Assembly: GCA_965208745.1 (NCBI GenBank)
Contig: CBDBPN010000004.1
Span: 2,604,001 to 2,668,000 of the forward strand
Direction: 5' to 3'
Origin: VXNE01 sp965208745
GTDB taxonomy: Bacteria; Pseudomonadota; Gammaproteobacteria; Pseudomonadales; Azotimanducaceae
DNA length: 64,000 nt
The notes under the pieces were generated by a model. The model had not been told where the DNA came from and made no database searches. It saw nothing but the letters and a program-made list of their open reading frames with translations. The translations under genes and the position numbers were made by a program. Each line of letters starts with the position of its first letter. Positions within the stretch are counted from its first letter, which is position 1. Shown piece after piece: positions 45,512 through 53,369 of the stretch.

Positions 45512-46591
45512 TCACCGCGCGATGGGTCCGCTGATTTGCCGCTCAACGTAGTCGAGGGGCTTGTCGAGGAGCGCGGCCGCTCGAACAGGGGAGATGAGCT
45601 CTTCGCCGACCGCGCGCGAGACCAGGCGCTCGAAACGGCGCGGCTTCTCGAAAGCCGCGAAACCCGAGTCGTCGCCGATGGGCGACGGTTCTTCCTTGCG
45701 CCAGGTACGGGCGTAGGTGGCGAAGGCGTGCCGCACGGCGGCGCCCGGGAGGATTTCGAGCTGGCCGAGACGGACGAGCAGCGCCGCCGCGGAAACCCCG
45801 TAGGAGTGCTTGAGGCGGACGATCTCGTAGAAGGTGATGCGGTTGCGCCTGCGGCCAGCCTCTGCAATGAGGTGTTGTGCCGGCATGAGGAAAGCACCGG
45901 CGAAACGATTCATGGCGGTCTCGAGCTTGATAGCGCGGGTGCCGGTGGAACGCACGATCCGGTGAGCGAGCTCGTGGGCAAGGGTGAAGCGTTTGCGCTC
46001 GACGCTGATGCGGCTGGATACGACGACGGCCTCGGCCACGTGCTTGCCGTTTCGTACGACGTGGCAGGCGAGCCCGTTGATGCGTTCCGGCAGGTCGTCC
46101 TCGACCACCTTGATGCCTTTCTCCTCGAGCAGTTCGCACAGGCTGGGAATCGGATCCATGCCGAGGTCCCAAACCCTGCGTAGCGCGTCGGCCTTGTCGT
46201 CCAACTCCGATGCGCTGGCGACGCCGTCGCAGCGGCGCCGCTCGATCCACTCGGTGCCGGGGTGCAGGTCCAGGATCTGCTCGATCGCCAGGTAGCGCTC
46301 CAGGTTGTCGATGAGGATCGCTTCCGCCCGCGCGCGGTCGCGGGCGGAAGTAGCGGAGTGCTTGCGGAATTCGAGTCCCTCGAGCGCTTCGACCTTATCG
46401 CTCATGAGGAAGTCCAGGGAGACATCCAGGGCCTTGCCGAGGGCGACGAGTACGGCCGAGGAAGGCAGCATTTTTCCCGCCTCGTATTTGCTGATGGCTT
46501 GGGCGGTGACCTGCGGACTCATTCGCTCCGCGAGGGCGCGCATGGAAAGGCCCGCACGCTTGCGAGCGAGCCGGAGCCGTTGTCCGAACAC
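45512..46591 (-). CDS. XRE-family regulator with ImmA/IrrE metallopeptidase domain (copy 2)
   Basis: Paralogue of the gene at 44222-45301. HTH: GQRLRLARKRAGLSMRALAERMSPQVTAQAISKYEAGKMLPS. Zinc motif: LAHELAHRIV, then MNRFAGAFLMPAQHL. GTG 46589-46591 aligns with the start of copy 1 and has GAGGG upstream; TTG 46613-46615 would add eight residues but lies inside the operator. No toxin gene overlaps its 3' end, so it is an orphan or acts on its own operon and that of the paralogue. The roughly 210 bases to copy 1 contain that gene's promoter and leader. Confidence 0.88.
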   Translation of the reverse strand: MFGQRLRLARKRAGLSMRALAERMSPQVTAQAISKYEAGKMLPSSAVLVALGKALDVSLDFLMSDKVEALEGLEFRKHSATSARDRARAEAILIDNLERYLAIEQILDLHPGTEWIERRRCDGVASASELDDKADALRRVWDLGMDPIPSLCELLEEKGIKVVEDDLPERINGLACHVVRNGKHVAEAVVVSSRISVERKRFTLAHELAHRIVRSTGTRAIKLETAMNRFAGAFLMPAQHLIAEAGRRRNRITFYEIVRLKHSYGVSAAALLVRLGQLEILPGAAVRHAFATYARTWRKEEPSPIGDDSGFAAFEKPRRFERLVSRAVGEELISPVRAAALLDKPLDYVERQISGPIAR

Positions 46592-46610
46592 GTTGCGTGC
46601 CCTCGTGTTA

Positions 46611-46656
46611 GTCAACTATTGGTTGACATATTACGGAGTTTTACTGGTATCGTAAA
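46611..46656 (-). promoter_or_regulatory. Promoter and palindromic operator of XRE-ImmA copy 2
   Basis: Minus-strand TTTACG (46651-46656) and TAATAT (46628-46633) are 17 bases apart. Immediately downstream, at the expected transcription start, lies the inverted repeat GTCAAC-TATTG-GTTGAC (46611-46627, plus-strand reading). Its half-site shares CAACTAT with the palindrome upstream of copy 1. Confidence 0.7.
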
Positions 46657-46742
46657 CCGAGAGGAACCCGACGCGTTGGGGGTATGGTCAGGATGTCAGG
46701 GCAGGTCGAAGGAGTCCGCCTTGGTCGTACAGGGAGGCGAAC

Positions 46743-47096
46743 ATGAGCGATGCGGCAAATGCCAGGCCGGTGGTGCAATTCCTGGCGCGGCTACAGGAAA
46801 CCGGAGGCCTGAAGGGCACTGACATTGCCAACTTGACGGGCGTATCGAAGGCGGTCTTGTCGCGCTGGGGCAGCGACCAGGAGGTGCCGCATCCGCATAC
46901 GCAGTTGGTCTTGTCGGACCTCTCGTACGTCGTGATGCGCTTGAGCGAGTACCACGGTCCGGAGCAAGTGCGCGCTTGGCTGTACGCGCGCCACCCGCAG
47001 TTGGATGGAGCGCGGGCGGTCGACCTGATCCGCGACGAACGCACGGAAGAGGTGGTCGCGCTGCTCGACCGGTTGGACGCCGACGCGTATCTCTAG
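46743..47096 (+). CDS. Xre/MbcA/ParS-type antitoxin (DUF2384 family), orphan
   Basis: 117 residues from an ATG with AGGGAGG upstream. HTH region: VVQFLARLQETGGLKGTDIANLTGVSKAVLSRWGSDQEVPHPHTQLVLSDL. The C-terminal toxin-binding part reads VRAWLYARHPQLDGARAVDLIRDERTEEVVALLDRLDADAYL, matching the usual W-L-x-x-x-P-x-L-x-G-x-x-P-x-D-L signature. Partner RES-domain toxins normally follow directly, but here the next gene is convergent and unrelated, so the toxin is absent or encoded elsewhere. Confidence 0.85.
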   Translation: MSDAANARPVVQFLARLQETGGLKGTDIANLTGVSKAVLSRWGSDQEVPHPHTQLVLSDLSYVVMRLSEYHGPEQVRAWLYARHPQLDGARAVDLIRDERTEEVVALLDRLDADAYL

Positions 47097-47284
47097 GCCT
47101 GGTGAGGCGAGGCGGGCGGTTCCCCGTCGATCAGCCGACTGGCTACATCCCAAGGCACCAGTTCTTCCGCGCCGGCATCGATCCTCGCCTGCACGGCGAG
47201 CGCGGCCTGGAGGTCCGCGAGGTCTTCTTCCGCGGCGCACAGGCGTTCATATTCCGCCCTGGGGATCGTCACGGTGTCGGTCAT
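47093..47284 (-). CDS. Small Phd-like antitoxin-type protein (63 aa)
   Basis: The protein starts MTDTVTIPRAEYERLCAAEEDLADLQAALAVQARIDAGAEELVPWDVASRLIDGEPP. An N-terminal TIPRAEYERL followed by an acidic helix and an (E)ELVPWD(V)ASRL tail is common among antitoxins paired with RelE/ParE toxins. The start is ATG 47282-47284. What looks like the last 19 codons of a RelE-like toxin end five bases upstream. It overlaps the convergent ParS-type gene by four bases. Confidence 0.6.
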   Translation of the reverse strand: MTDTVTIPRAEYERLCAAEEDLADLQAALAVQARIDAGAEELVPWDVASRLIDGEPPASPHQA

Positions 47285-47289
47285 GCGTT

Positions 47290-47349
47290 TTACTCCGTGC
47301 GGGCGCCTCTGCGGCTTCCGACGTGCAGGATCTCGAGACGTTCTCCGGT
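47290..47349 (-). pseudogene. Possible C-terminal remnant of a RelE/ParE-type toxin
   Basis: Just upstream of the Phd-like antitoxin, a frame ends TGERLEILHVGSRRGARTE and a stop. RelE/ParE toxins often end in a similar strand, with GERxEILxVxHGxRR. The rest of the gene is missing, cut off by the cupin gene. The evidence is only about 19 residues. Confidence 0.3.
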
Positions 47350-47350
47350 G

Positions 47351-47923
47351 CTACTCCCCGCCCCCGGCGTCCGGGATGAAGTCGGCGAGCGGGTTCGGCG
47401 CCCGCGGCGCTCCCGCGGGTCCTCCCGACTGCCCCTCGCGTCGGGCGGCAGCCCGCAGGCGCAACCCGATCTCGAACCCGCCGGGCTCGTAGAGCATGAT
47501 CGCGTGGACCGGCTCATCGCCGACCACCTCGGTCCAGTGCGACGTGTCCGGCGGAATGTAGACCAGGTCGCCCGGTCCGATGACGTCCGTCTCGCCGGCA
47601 ACGGTCCACCGCAGCTTGCCCGCGAGCACGATGAACGTCTCCGAGTGGTAGGCGTGGCTGTGCGGCGGGCTCTTCATCCCCGGCTGGAAGGTCTCGTCGA
47701 TGACGCTGTAGCGACCGTTGGTCTGATCCGCCGTCAGCATGACCCTGCTGACCGACGTCGCGCTGGGTTCCAGCGTCTCGGCGTTGGCGCGCTTGACGAA
47801 GAGGTGCGTTGCGACGGCGCTCGTCTCGGCCTTGTCTTGCGCCTGCGCGGGCATGGCAGGGGCCGCGATCCCCGCGGCCAGCACCGCGCCCACGAGTCCT
47901 GTACTGAGTAGCTTCGCTTGCAT
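47351..47923 (-). CDS. Exported cupin-domain protein
   Basis: I prefer ATG 47921-47923 because GGAGG lies upstream and the product begins with a clear signal peptide (MQAKLLSTGLVGAVLAAGIAAPAMPAQAQ). The cupin core follows: FQPGMKSPPHSHAYHSETFIVLAGKLRWTVAGE with the His-x-His and Glu metal ligands, then GDLVYIPPDTSHWTEVVGDEPVHAIML with the third His. The tail is low-complexity. It would be a periplasmic small-molecule binding or non-haem metal protein; the substrate is unknown. Confidence 0.85.
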   Translation of the reverse strand: MQAKLLSTGLVGAVLAAGIAAPAMPAQAQDKAETSAVATHLFVKRANAETLEPSATSVSRVMLTADQTNGRYSVIDETFQPGMKSPPHSHAYHSETFIVLAGKLRWTVAGETDVIGPGDLVYIPPDTSHWTEVVGDEPVHAIMLYEPGGFEIGLRLRAAARREGQSGGPAGAPRAPNPLADFIPDAGGGE

Positions 47924-48089
47924 GATTGACGGAACCTCCGTTGACGATCGGTCTTGGGACCTGCCCGCCTCGATGGACGGCTTACCTGCAACGAACAATG
48001 TACGTGAGAACGCTACGAACTGGTCGCACAACCCGTCCAGGGGCTTTATCCCCATGCCCTTGAACGCCCTCAAAGGGGCCCGCAGTTCC

Positions 48090-48141
48090 TACGTGTAAGG
48101 GAAACTCAGAATATACGTGTGAGAGCCACGCGCGATATACT
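48090..48141 (+). promoter_or_regulatory. Direct repeats and -10 element upstream of the Fic gene
   Basis: Two copies of TACGTGTRAG (48090-48099 and 48114-48123) are 24 bases apart, start to start. The first sits in an imperfect palindrome (TTCCTACGTGTAAGGGAA). A -10-like TATACT (48136-48141) follows. The arrangement looks like an operator for the winged-helix N-terminus of the Fic protein or a similar regulator; no clear -35 was found. Confidence 0.4.
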
Positions 48142-48158
48142 TGCGTCGTCAACGCCCG

Positions 48159-49742
48159 ATGGACGCCCGGAGTGTCGACGACATGGTCTCCCCCAACAGG
48201 AAGCTGGCGGACGCGCTGACCCTCCTCTCTGAACTTCAGGGCGCAGGGCAACGCATCTTCCGGTCCGGCCAGTTCCCGCGCGAGCATCGCGCAAGGCTCA
48301 TCCGCAACGGCTATCTCCAGCCCGTCATGAAGGGCTGGCTGATGCTGTCGAGTCCCGACGCGCCGCCCCATGACACCACGGCATGGTACGCCTCGTTCTG
48401 GGAGTTCTGTGCCCGCTACTGCACTCACCGCTTCGGGAATGGCTGGCACCTGTCCCCGGACCTCTCGCTGCGCCTCCACGCCGAGGACACCCGCGTTCCG
48501 TCACAGGTGATCGTGCGGGCACGGCGGGGGGGCAACAACAACCTGAGCCTGCCGTTCGGCACCGCCCTGTTCGACCTGAGGGCTCCGGAGACGCCCGCGG
48601 CGGAGGACCTTTGCGAAAGGAACGGCCTGCGCCTGCACACGGTCGAGGCCGCCCTGCTCCACGTTCCGGCGACGTTCTTTCGGGACTACCCGGTGGAAGC
48701 GCGCACCGTACTGGCCGGCGTCCGCCAGGTCGGCGCCATCGTGCGGCGGCTGCTCGCGGGAAGCCACTCGACCATCGCGGGACGGCTCGCTGGCGCGTTC
48801 CGTCACGTGGGACGCGATGCGTTTGCCGACGAGATCGGCCGCGCGATGCGCAACACCGAGCACGACAGCTACCGGGAGACAAACCCGTTCGCGGCGGCGG
48901 ATCCGATGCAGGCTGCGGCGGGGAGGACCGCGCGGCGTTTCGAGTCGGCCATCTCGGACCGCCTGCGGGCCCTCTGGGACATGGCGCGCGAGCCGGTCCT
49001 GTCCGTCTTTCCGGAAGCGCCGGGGTTGCCGTCCGCCGCCGGGGTCCAGGAGTATCTCGACGGCGTCGGCGCCGGATACGTTGACGACGCCTACCACTCC
49101 TTGTCCATAGAGGGGTACCGCGTCACGCCCGAGTTGATCGAGCGCGTGCGGTCAGGCGCGTGGAATCCGCGGGACGTGCCGGCGGACCGGCAGCAACGCG
49201 ACGCCCTGGCCGCCCGCGGCTACTGGCAAGCGTTTCAGGCCGTACGGGAGTCCGTCGGCGCCATCCTCGGCGGAGCGGACCCCGGCATGCTGTTCCGTGA
49301 CGTCCAGGGAGCGTGGTTCCTCCAGTTGTTCCAGCCCTTCTCGGCGGCCGGGTTCTACGAGGCGTCGGCGCTCGCGGGTTACCGGAGTGGACCTGTGTAC
49401 CTGCGGGGGTCGAGGCACGTGCCGCCCCGCGCGGAACTCCTGCCGGACTGCATGGAGACGCTGTGCGATCTGCTGGCGCACGAGGGCGAACCTGCGGTGC
49501 GCGCCGTGGCGGGGCACTGGATGCTCGGGTACATCCATCCCTATCCCGACGGCAACGGCCGCATGGCGCGCTTCCTGATGAACGCGATGCTGGCGTCGGG
49601 CGGCTACCCGTGGACGGTCATCCGTGTCGAGGATCGTCAGCGCTTCCTGGCGGCGCTGGAGGCGGCCAGCGTCGAGAAGAACTTCGGTCCGTTTGCGGAG
49701 TTCGTGGCGCTCAGTGCGGCTGTTCGAGCAGGTGCTGGCTGA
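48159..49742 (+). CDS. Fic-family protein with N-terminal AbiEi-like winged-helix domain
   Basis: 527 residues from ATG 48159 (ATG 48183 and TTG 48141 are alternatives; none has a good ribosome binding site). The N-terminal region (KLADALTLLSELQGAGQRIFRSGQ, LIRNGYLQPVMKGWLML) resembles the regulatory winged helix of type IV toxin-antitoxin proteins. The Fic core contains the inhibitory-type helix SLSIEGYRVTPELIERV and the catalytic loop HPYPDGNGRMARFL, complete for AMP transfer. The last nine codons (SAAVRAGAG) are antisense to the 3' end of a DUF3500 gene, so the native C-terminus may have been replaced. Confidence 0.88.
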   Translation: MDARSVDDMVSPNRKLADALTLLSELQGAGQRIFRSGQFPREHRARLIRNGYLQPVMKGWLMLSSPDAPPHDTTAWYASFWEFCARYCTHRFGNGWHLSPDLSLRLHAEDTRVPSQVIVRARRGGNNNLSLPFGTALFDLRAPETPAAEDLCERNGLRLHTVEAALLHVPATFFRDYPVEARTVLAGVRQVGAIVRRLLAGSHSTIAGRLAGAFRHVGRDAFADEIGRAMRNTEHDSYRETNPFAAADPMQAAAGRTARRFESAISDRLRALWDMAREPVLSVFPEAPGLPSAAGVQEYLDGVGAGYVDDAYHSLSIEGYRVTPELIERVRSGAWNPRDVPADRQQRDALAARGYWQAFQAVRESVGAILGGADPGMLFRDVQGAWFLQLFQPFSAAGFYEASALAGYRSGPVYLRGSRHVPPRAELLPDCMETLCDLLAHEGEPAVRAVAGHWMLGYIHPYPDGNGRMARFLMNAMLASGGYPWTVIRVEDRQRFLAALEAASVEKNFGPFAEFVALSAAVRAGAG

Positions 49743-50886
49743 GCAGGTCCCTTCCGTAGTCGTTGCCGTTGGGCGTGCGCACCACCGTGTGGACGTGGTT
49801 GCGGCTCGGCACCTCGGGGCCGTCGAGCGCCACCGGTGTCTGCTGGTCGTACTCGATCATGATCACCGGTGAGTGGATGCGGTAGTAGAAGACCGCGTCC
49901 GGACCCGTCCCGCCGACCCAGGCGAAGTACGTGTCGTCCCAGTGGCGCACCACCTGCGAGAGACGAACCTCGGCATGCCCGTCCCGCAGGTTCCCGGTGT
50001 ACAGCCCGACCAGTTCGAGGGCGAGTTCCCGCTGGGCGTCGTTCAGCGCGCCGAGTCGAAGGCCCTCGTACGGCACCACGGCGTTGTCCTGGAACTGCTC
50101 CCCGCGGGCGTTGTTTCCGGGTTCGTCCGGATCGACGATCGCGACCGCGCGCTGCTCCTCGTCGAGCGCGTTGACCAGCGCGAGGCCGGCGGCCAGTTCC
50201 TCCTCGAGGATCGCCGTGCCGGCGTAGGGTCCCGTGTCGGCGCGCAGCGGCTCGGAGCCCATGAACGTCGGCGTGAGCACGACCTGGTCGCCGAGGACGA
50301 AGCAGTTCACGATCAGATGGTGACCGTCGAGCTGCCAGCCCCACGGCGCGCTCCCTGACGGCTCGCCCATCACCGTGAACCAGTAGCGCTGTTCGCCGTA
50401 CTCGTCGTGGTTGTCCATCAGGTCGGCCAGGTGCCCCTCGAGACGCATGATGTCCCGCGACGTCTGGAATCCCCGCGTGCTCAAGGTCGCCTCCATCAGG
50501 CCGAATGCGGCCGCCGTCTGTGCGGCATCCATCTCGAGGAGGCCGACGCCCTGGCGCGTCGCGATGTGGATGTTGGACCAACGCCGCCACTCGAGGTCAT
50601 CGACGGGGAACACCGTGCGGTCGCGCTGTTCCGGGGTAAGGCTCGCCAGGAACGCGACCGCGGCGTCGCGGATCGGCTCGGTGCTGACGCCGGTGGCCTC
50701 GACTCGGAACAGGCCCGGCTCGACTTCTCCGTCGGCGGTGACGCCCAGGAACGGCTCGTCGAGCATCGCGTGCTCCACCGCCGGCCAGAGGACGCGCGAC
50801 GCCGCGACGGGATTCAGGACCGCCAGGCCGATCAGGACGAACGGGACGGCAAGGACGACTCCAGTCCACGGCAGTAGTCGACGCAT
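49711..50886 (-). CDS. DUF3500 domain protein, copy 1
   Basis: 391 residues: an N-terminal hydrophobic segment (VVLAVPFVLIGLAVLNPVAASRVLW), then the DUF3500 domain with VAFLASLTPEQRDRTVFPVDDLEWRRWSN, GVGLLEMDAAQTAAAFGLM, YWFTVMGEP, PWGWQLDGHHLIVNCFVLGDQVVLTPTFMGSEP and the C-terminal HVHTVVRTPNGNDYGRDLL. The conserved His/Asp-rich W-Q-L-D-G-H-H segment suggests a metal or phospho-ligand site, but the function is unknown to me. It closely matches copy 2 over its whole length and overlaps the convergent Fic gene by 32 bases. Confidence 0.88.
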   Translation of the reverse strand: MRRLLPWTGVVLAVPFVLIGLAVLNPVAASRVLWPAVEHAMLDEPFLGVTADGEVEPGLFRVEATGVSTEPIRDAAVAFLASLTPEQRDRTVFPVDDLEWRRWSNIHIATRQGVGLLEMDAAQTAAAFGLMEATLSTRGFQTSRDIMRLEGHLADLMDNHDEYGEQRYWFTVMGEPSGSAPWGWQLDGHHLIVNCFVLGDQVVLTPTFMGSEPLRADTGPYAGTAILEEELAAGLALVNALDEEQRAVAIVDPDEPGNNARGEQFQDNAVVPYEGLRLGALNDAQRELALELVGLYTGNLRDGHAEVRLSQVVRHWDDTYFAWVGGTGPDAVFYYRIHSPVIMIEYDQQTPVALDGPEVPSRNHVHTVVRTPNGNDYGRDLLSQHLLEQPH

Positions 50887-50987
50887 GGTGGCTCCCTCGT
50901 TCCTGGCCGGCCGCCGGTTGGCCCGTGACGCTCAGTGTATGGAGGAGATGGGTATAGGAGCTCTGGAGTGTCCGGTGTGGCGTCGTG

Positions 50988-51281
50988 TCAGGCCACGTCG
51001 CGCGGGTGGATCGATTCGAGTGCGGCCGCGACGTTGCGCTCCGCGAGGGCGAGTTCGTAGAGGGTCTGCAGGTTCATCCAACTGTGTGGGTCAGTGCCGA
51101 AGTAACGCGCGAGACGCAACGCGGTTTCGGCCGTGATCCCACGGCGACCGCGTACGATTTCGTTGACGCGGGCTGGCGTGACCCCGATCGCCCTGGCAAG
51201 GGCCGTATCCGACAGTCCGAGGGGCACCATGAAGTCCTGCTTGAGGACTTCGCCGGGATGGACAGGTTCGAGTCTGGTCAT
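50988..51281 (-). CDS. higA: HigA-family antitoxin
   Basis: 97 residues from ATG 51279-51281, preceded by CAGGAGA. MTRLEPVHPGEVLKQDFMVPLGLSDTALARAIGVTPARVNEIVRGRRGITAETALRLARYFGTDPHSWMNLQTLYELALAE is a textbook HigA/VapI helix-turn-helix protein. It neutralises HigB and represses the operon. Located 11 bases after the higB stop, with the toxin-first order usual for higBA. Confidence 0.92.
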   Translation of the reverse strand: MTRLEPVHPGEVLKQDFMVPLGLSDTALARAIGVTPARVNEIVRGRRGITAETALRLARYFGTDPHSWMNLQTLYELALAERNVAAALESIHPRDVA

Positions 51282-51292
51282 CGGGTCTCCTG

Positions 51293-51571
51293 TCAGTGAT
51301 AGTCCACGATTTCCGCGTCGTAGGCGTCCCCGCGGTCGTAGCGAAAGCACAGCCTCCATTGGTCGTTGATCCGGATGCTGTACGAGCCTGCGCGGTCGCC
51401 CTCAAGGGCCTTGAGCCGGTTGCCGGGCGGCACCAGGAGGAAGTCCAGGCTTGCTGCGGCATCGAGCTGCGCGAGTTTCCTTTGGGCCACACGCTCGATC
51501 GCCACGAAGCGTCGCACGCGGTATCCGGCCGCCAGCCGCTCGGTGTCCGGGCAACGGAAGCTACGGATCAC
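51293..51571 (-). CDS. higB: HigB-family RelE-like toxin (mRNA interferase)
   Basis: 92 residues. GTG 51569-51571 is the start because HigB proteins begin with M/V-I-x-S-F: here VIRSFRCPDTERLAAGYRVRRF. Conserved parts are ARRKL-like AQRKLAQLDAAASLDFLLVPPGNRLKALEGDRAGSYSIRINDQWRLCFRY and the terminal DAYDAEIVDYH. This is a ribosome-dependent mRNase of the RelE superfamily. The -10 element lies only eight bases upstream of the start, so the mRNA may be leaderless. Confidence 0.92.
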   Translation of the reverse strand: MIRSFRCPDTERLAAGYRVRRFVAIERVAQRKLAQLDAAASLDFLLVPPGNRLKALEGDRAGSYSIRINDQWRLCFRYDRGDAYDAEIVDYH

Positions 51572-51578
51572 AGACGAG

Positions 51579-51600
51579 ACTATATCGCATATCGAGATAC
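51579..51600 (-). promoter_or_regulatory. Putative higBA promoter -10 and operator
   Basis: Minus-strand TATAGT (51579-51584) is immediately preceded by GATATGCGATA within TATCTCGATATGCGATATA (about 51581-51599), which contains repeated and partly inverted ATATCG/CGATAT motifs suited to a HigA dimer. No clear -35 was seen. Confidence 0.4.
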
Positions 51601-51646
51601 GGGCCGGCATCCCATTGGGTGTCCGCAGCCATGACTTGCCGGCGGC

Positions 51647-52822
51647 TCAGTGCGGCTGCTCCAGCAGGTGCTGCCTGAGCAGGTCCTTCCCGTAGTCGTT
51701 GCCGTTGGGGGTGCGCACCACCGTGTGCACGTGGTTGCGGGTCGGTCCGCGGGGACCATCCAATGCCGCCAGCGGCTGGTGGTCGTACTCGATCATGATC
51801 ACCGGTGAATGGATGCGGTAGTAGAAGACGGCGTCCGGATCCGTGCCGCCGACCCAGGCGAAGTACGTGTCGTCCCAGTGGCGCACCACCTCTTCGAGGC
51901 GCACCTCGGCATGCCCGTCCCGCAGGTTGCCGGTGTACAGCCGGACCAGTTCGAGTGCGAGGTCCCGCTGGGCGTCGTCGAGCCCGCCGAGGCGAATGCC
52001 CTCGTACGGCACCACCGCGTTGTCCTGGAACTGCTCCCCGAGCGCGTTTTCTCCAGGCTTGTCCGGGTCGATGATGGCGACCGCGCGCTGCTCGTCGTCG
52101 AGCGCGTTGATGAGGGCGAGGCCGGCCACCAGCTCCTCCTCGAGGATCGCGGTGCCGGCGTAGCGACCCGTGTCGGCGCGCGGCGGCTCGGAACCCATGA
52201 ACGTCGGCGTGAGCACGACCTGGTCGCCCAGGACGAAGCAGTTCACGACGAGATGATGACCGTCGAGCTGCCAGCCCCACGGATCGCTCTCCGCGGGCTC
52301 GCCCATCACCGTGAACCAGTAGCGCTTTTCGCCGTAGCGGGTGTGGTTGTCCACGAGGTCGGCCAGGTGCCCGTCCAGACGCATGATGTCGCGGGAGGTC
52401 TCGAAACCCCGGGTACTCAGGGTCGCCGCCATCAGGCCGAACGCGGCCTCGGTCTGCGCCTCGTTCATCTCGAGCAGCCCGACGCCCTGCCGCACCGCGC
52501 CGCTGACGTTGGCCCAGTGGCGCCATTCGAGGTCATCCACCGGGTACAGCGTGCGCTCGCGCTGTTCCGGGGTAAGGCTCGCGATGAAGGTGACTGCGGC
52601 CTCGCGGATCGGCTCGGTGCTGACGCCCGTGGCCCGGATGTGAAACAGGCCGCGCTGGACCTCGCCGTCGGTCGTGACGCCGACGAACGGGTCGTCGAGC
52701 CGCGCGCTCGCGAACACCGGCCACAGGACGCGCGATGCCGCGGCGGGGTTCAGGACCGCCAGTCCGACGAGGACGACCAGGACGGCCGTCGCGGCTCCGA
52801 GCCATTGCAGGAGACGGCGCAT
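51647..52822 (-). CDS. DUF3500 domain protein, copy 2
   Basis: 391 residues, the same length as copy 1 and aligned without visible gaps, including the membrane segment (LGAATAVLVVLVGLAVLNPAAASRVLW), SLTPEQRERTLYPVDDLEWRHWAN, DPWGWQLDGHHLVVNCFVLGDQVVLTPTFMGSEPPRADTG and HVHTVVRTPNGNDYGKDLL. The region just upstream of the start (containing CGCTCAGTGTAT) and the first bases after the stop are also shared with copy 1, so the duplication includes promoter sequence. HigBA lies between the copies. Function unknown. Confidence 0.88.
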   Translation of the reverse strand: MRRLLQWLGAATAVLVVLVGLAVLNPAAASRVLWPVFASARLDDPFVGVTTDGEVQRGLFHIRATGVSTEPIREAAVTFIASLTPEQRERTLYPVDDLEWRHWANVSGAVRQGVGLLEMNEAQTEAAFGLMAATLSTRGFETSRDIMRLDGHLADLVDNHTRYGEKRYWFTVMGEPAESDPWGWQLDGHHLVVNCFVLGDQVVLTPTFMGSEPPRADTGRYAGTAILEEELVAGLALINALDDEQRAVAIIDPDKPGENALGEQFQDNAVVPYEGIRLGGLDDAQRDLALELVRLYTGNLRDGHAEVRLEEVVRHWDDTYFAWVGGTDPDAVFYYRIHSPVIMIEYDHQPLAALDGPRGPTRNHVHTVVRTPNGNDYGKDLLRQHLLEQPH

Positions 52823-52918
52823 GGTGCCCTCCCTTCCGCGGCGCAGCCGCAGGTTCGTCTTGGCGCTCAGTGTATAGGGGACGCGACGGCAGGGTGACTG
52901 GAACAGCGAGCAGGCAGC

Positions 52919-53223
52919 GTGCGGAAAACTGAGCCAAGGCGCGCCGCCCGCGCTTGCTGGGCCGAGCGGAACACGCTGATCGCCTGGCGGTCGACGAAGC
53001 GCGGGCTGAACATTCCCGCCGCACAGATCGTTGGTCCGGACGGGTCGTTCCCGGCTTGGCCGATGTCGTCAAAGTGGTGGGCGACCCTGAACTCGCCTGG
53101 GCGTTTCTGAGCCAGGAGTGGCCGTTCGATGAGGCGCCAGCGCCGCCCATTGAGAGGCTACGACAGGGGCGGCTCGAAGAGGTCTCGTCTGCCGCCGCGG
53201 GGTTCGGCGCGACGTTTGCCTGA
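52919..53223 (+). pseudogene. Frameshifted Xre/MbcA/ParS-type (DUF2384) antitoxin
   Basis: One frame gives ERNTLIAWRSTKRGLNIPAAQIVGPDG. Near 53045-53060 the homology shifts to another frame: VPGLADVVKVVGDPELAWAFLSQEWPFDEAPAPPIERLRQGRLEEV, then AAGFGATFA and a stop. Together they read like the second half of a DUF2384 antitoxin, with the GLxxVL...GDPxxAWxFL...P...LxxGxxxxV pattern. The N-terminal part is missing and no RES toxin follows. The bases 53224-53369 hold nothing. Confidence 0.5.
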
Positions 53224-53369
53224 TCGGATGATTTGGGCCGAGCGCGCGTTCGTGAGTCGGTGCCGCCGGTTCGATACACAGCGCGACTCCCTCGCCAACG
53301 ACCCCGTCCCGCCGCGCGGCTAGGACCGTTTGGCCGACTTGCCCGGCACGGGCAGTTCGGCCGTCTGTC

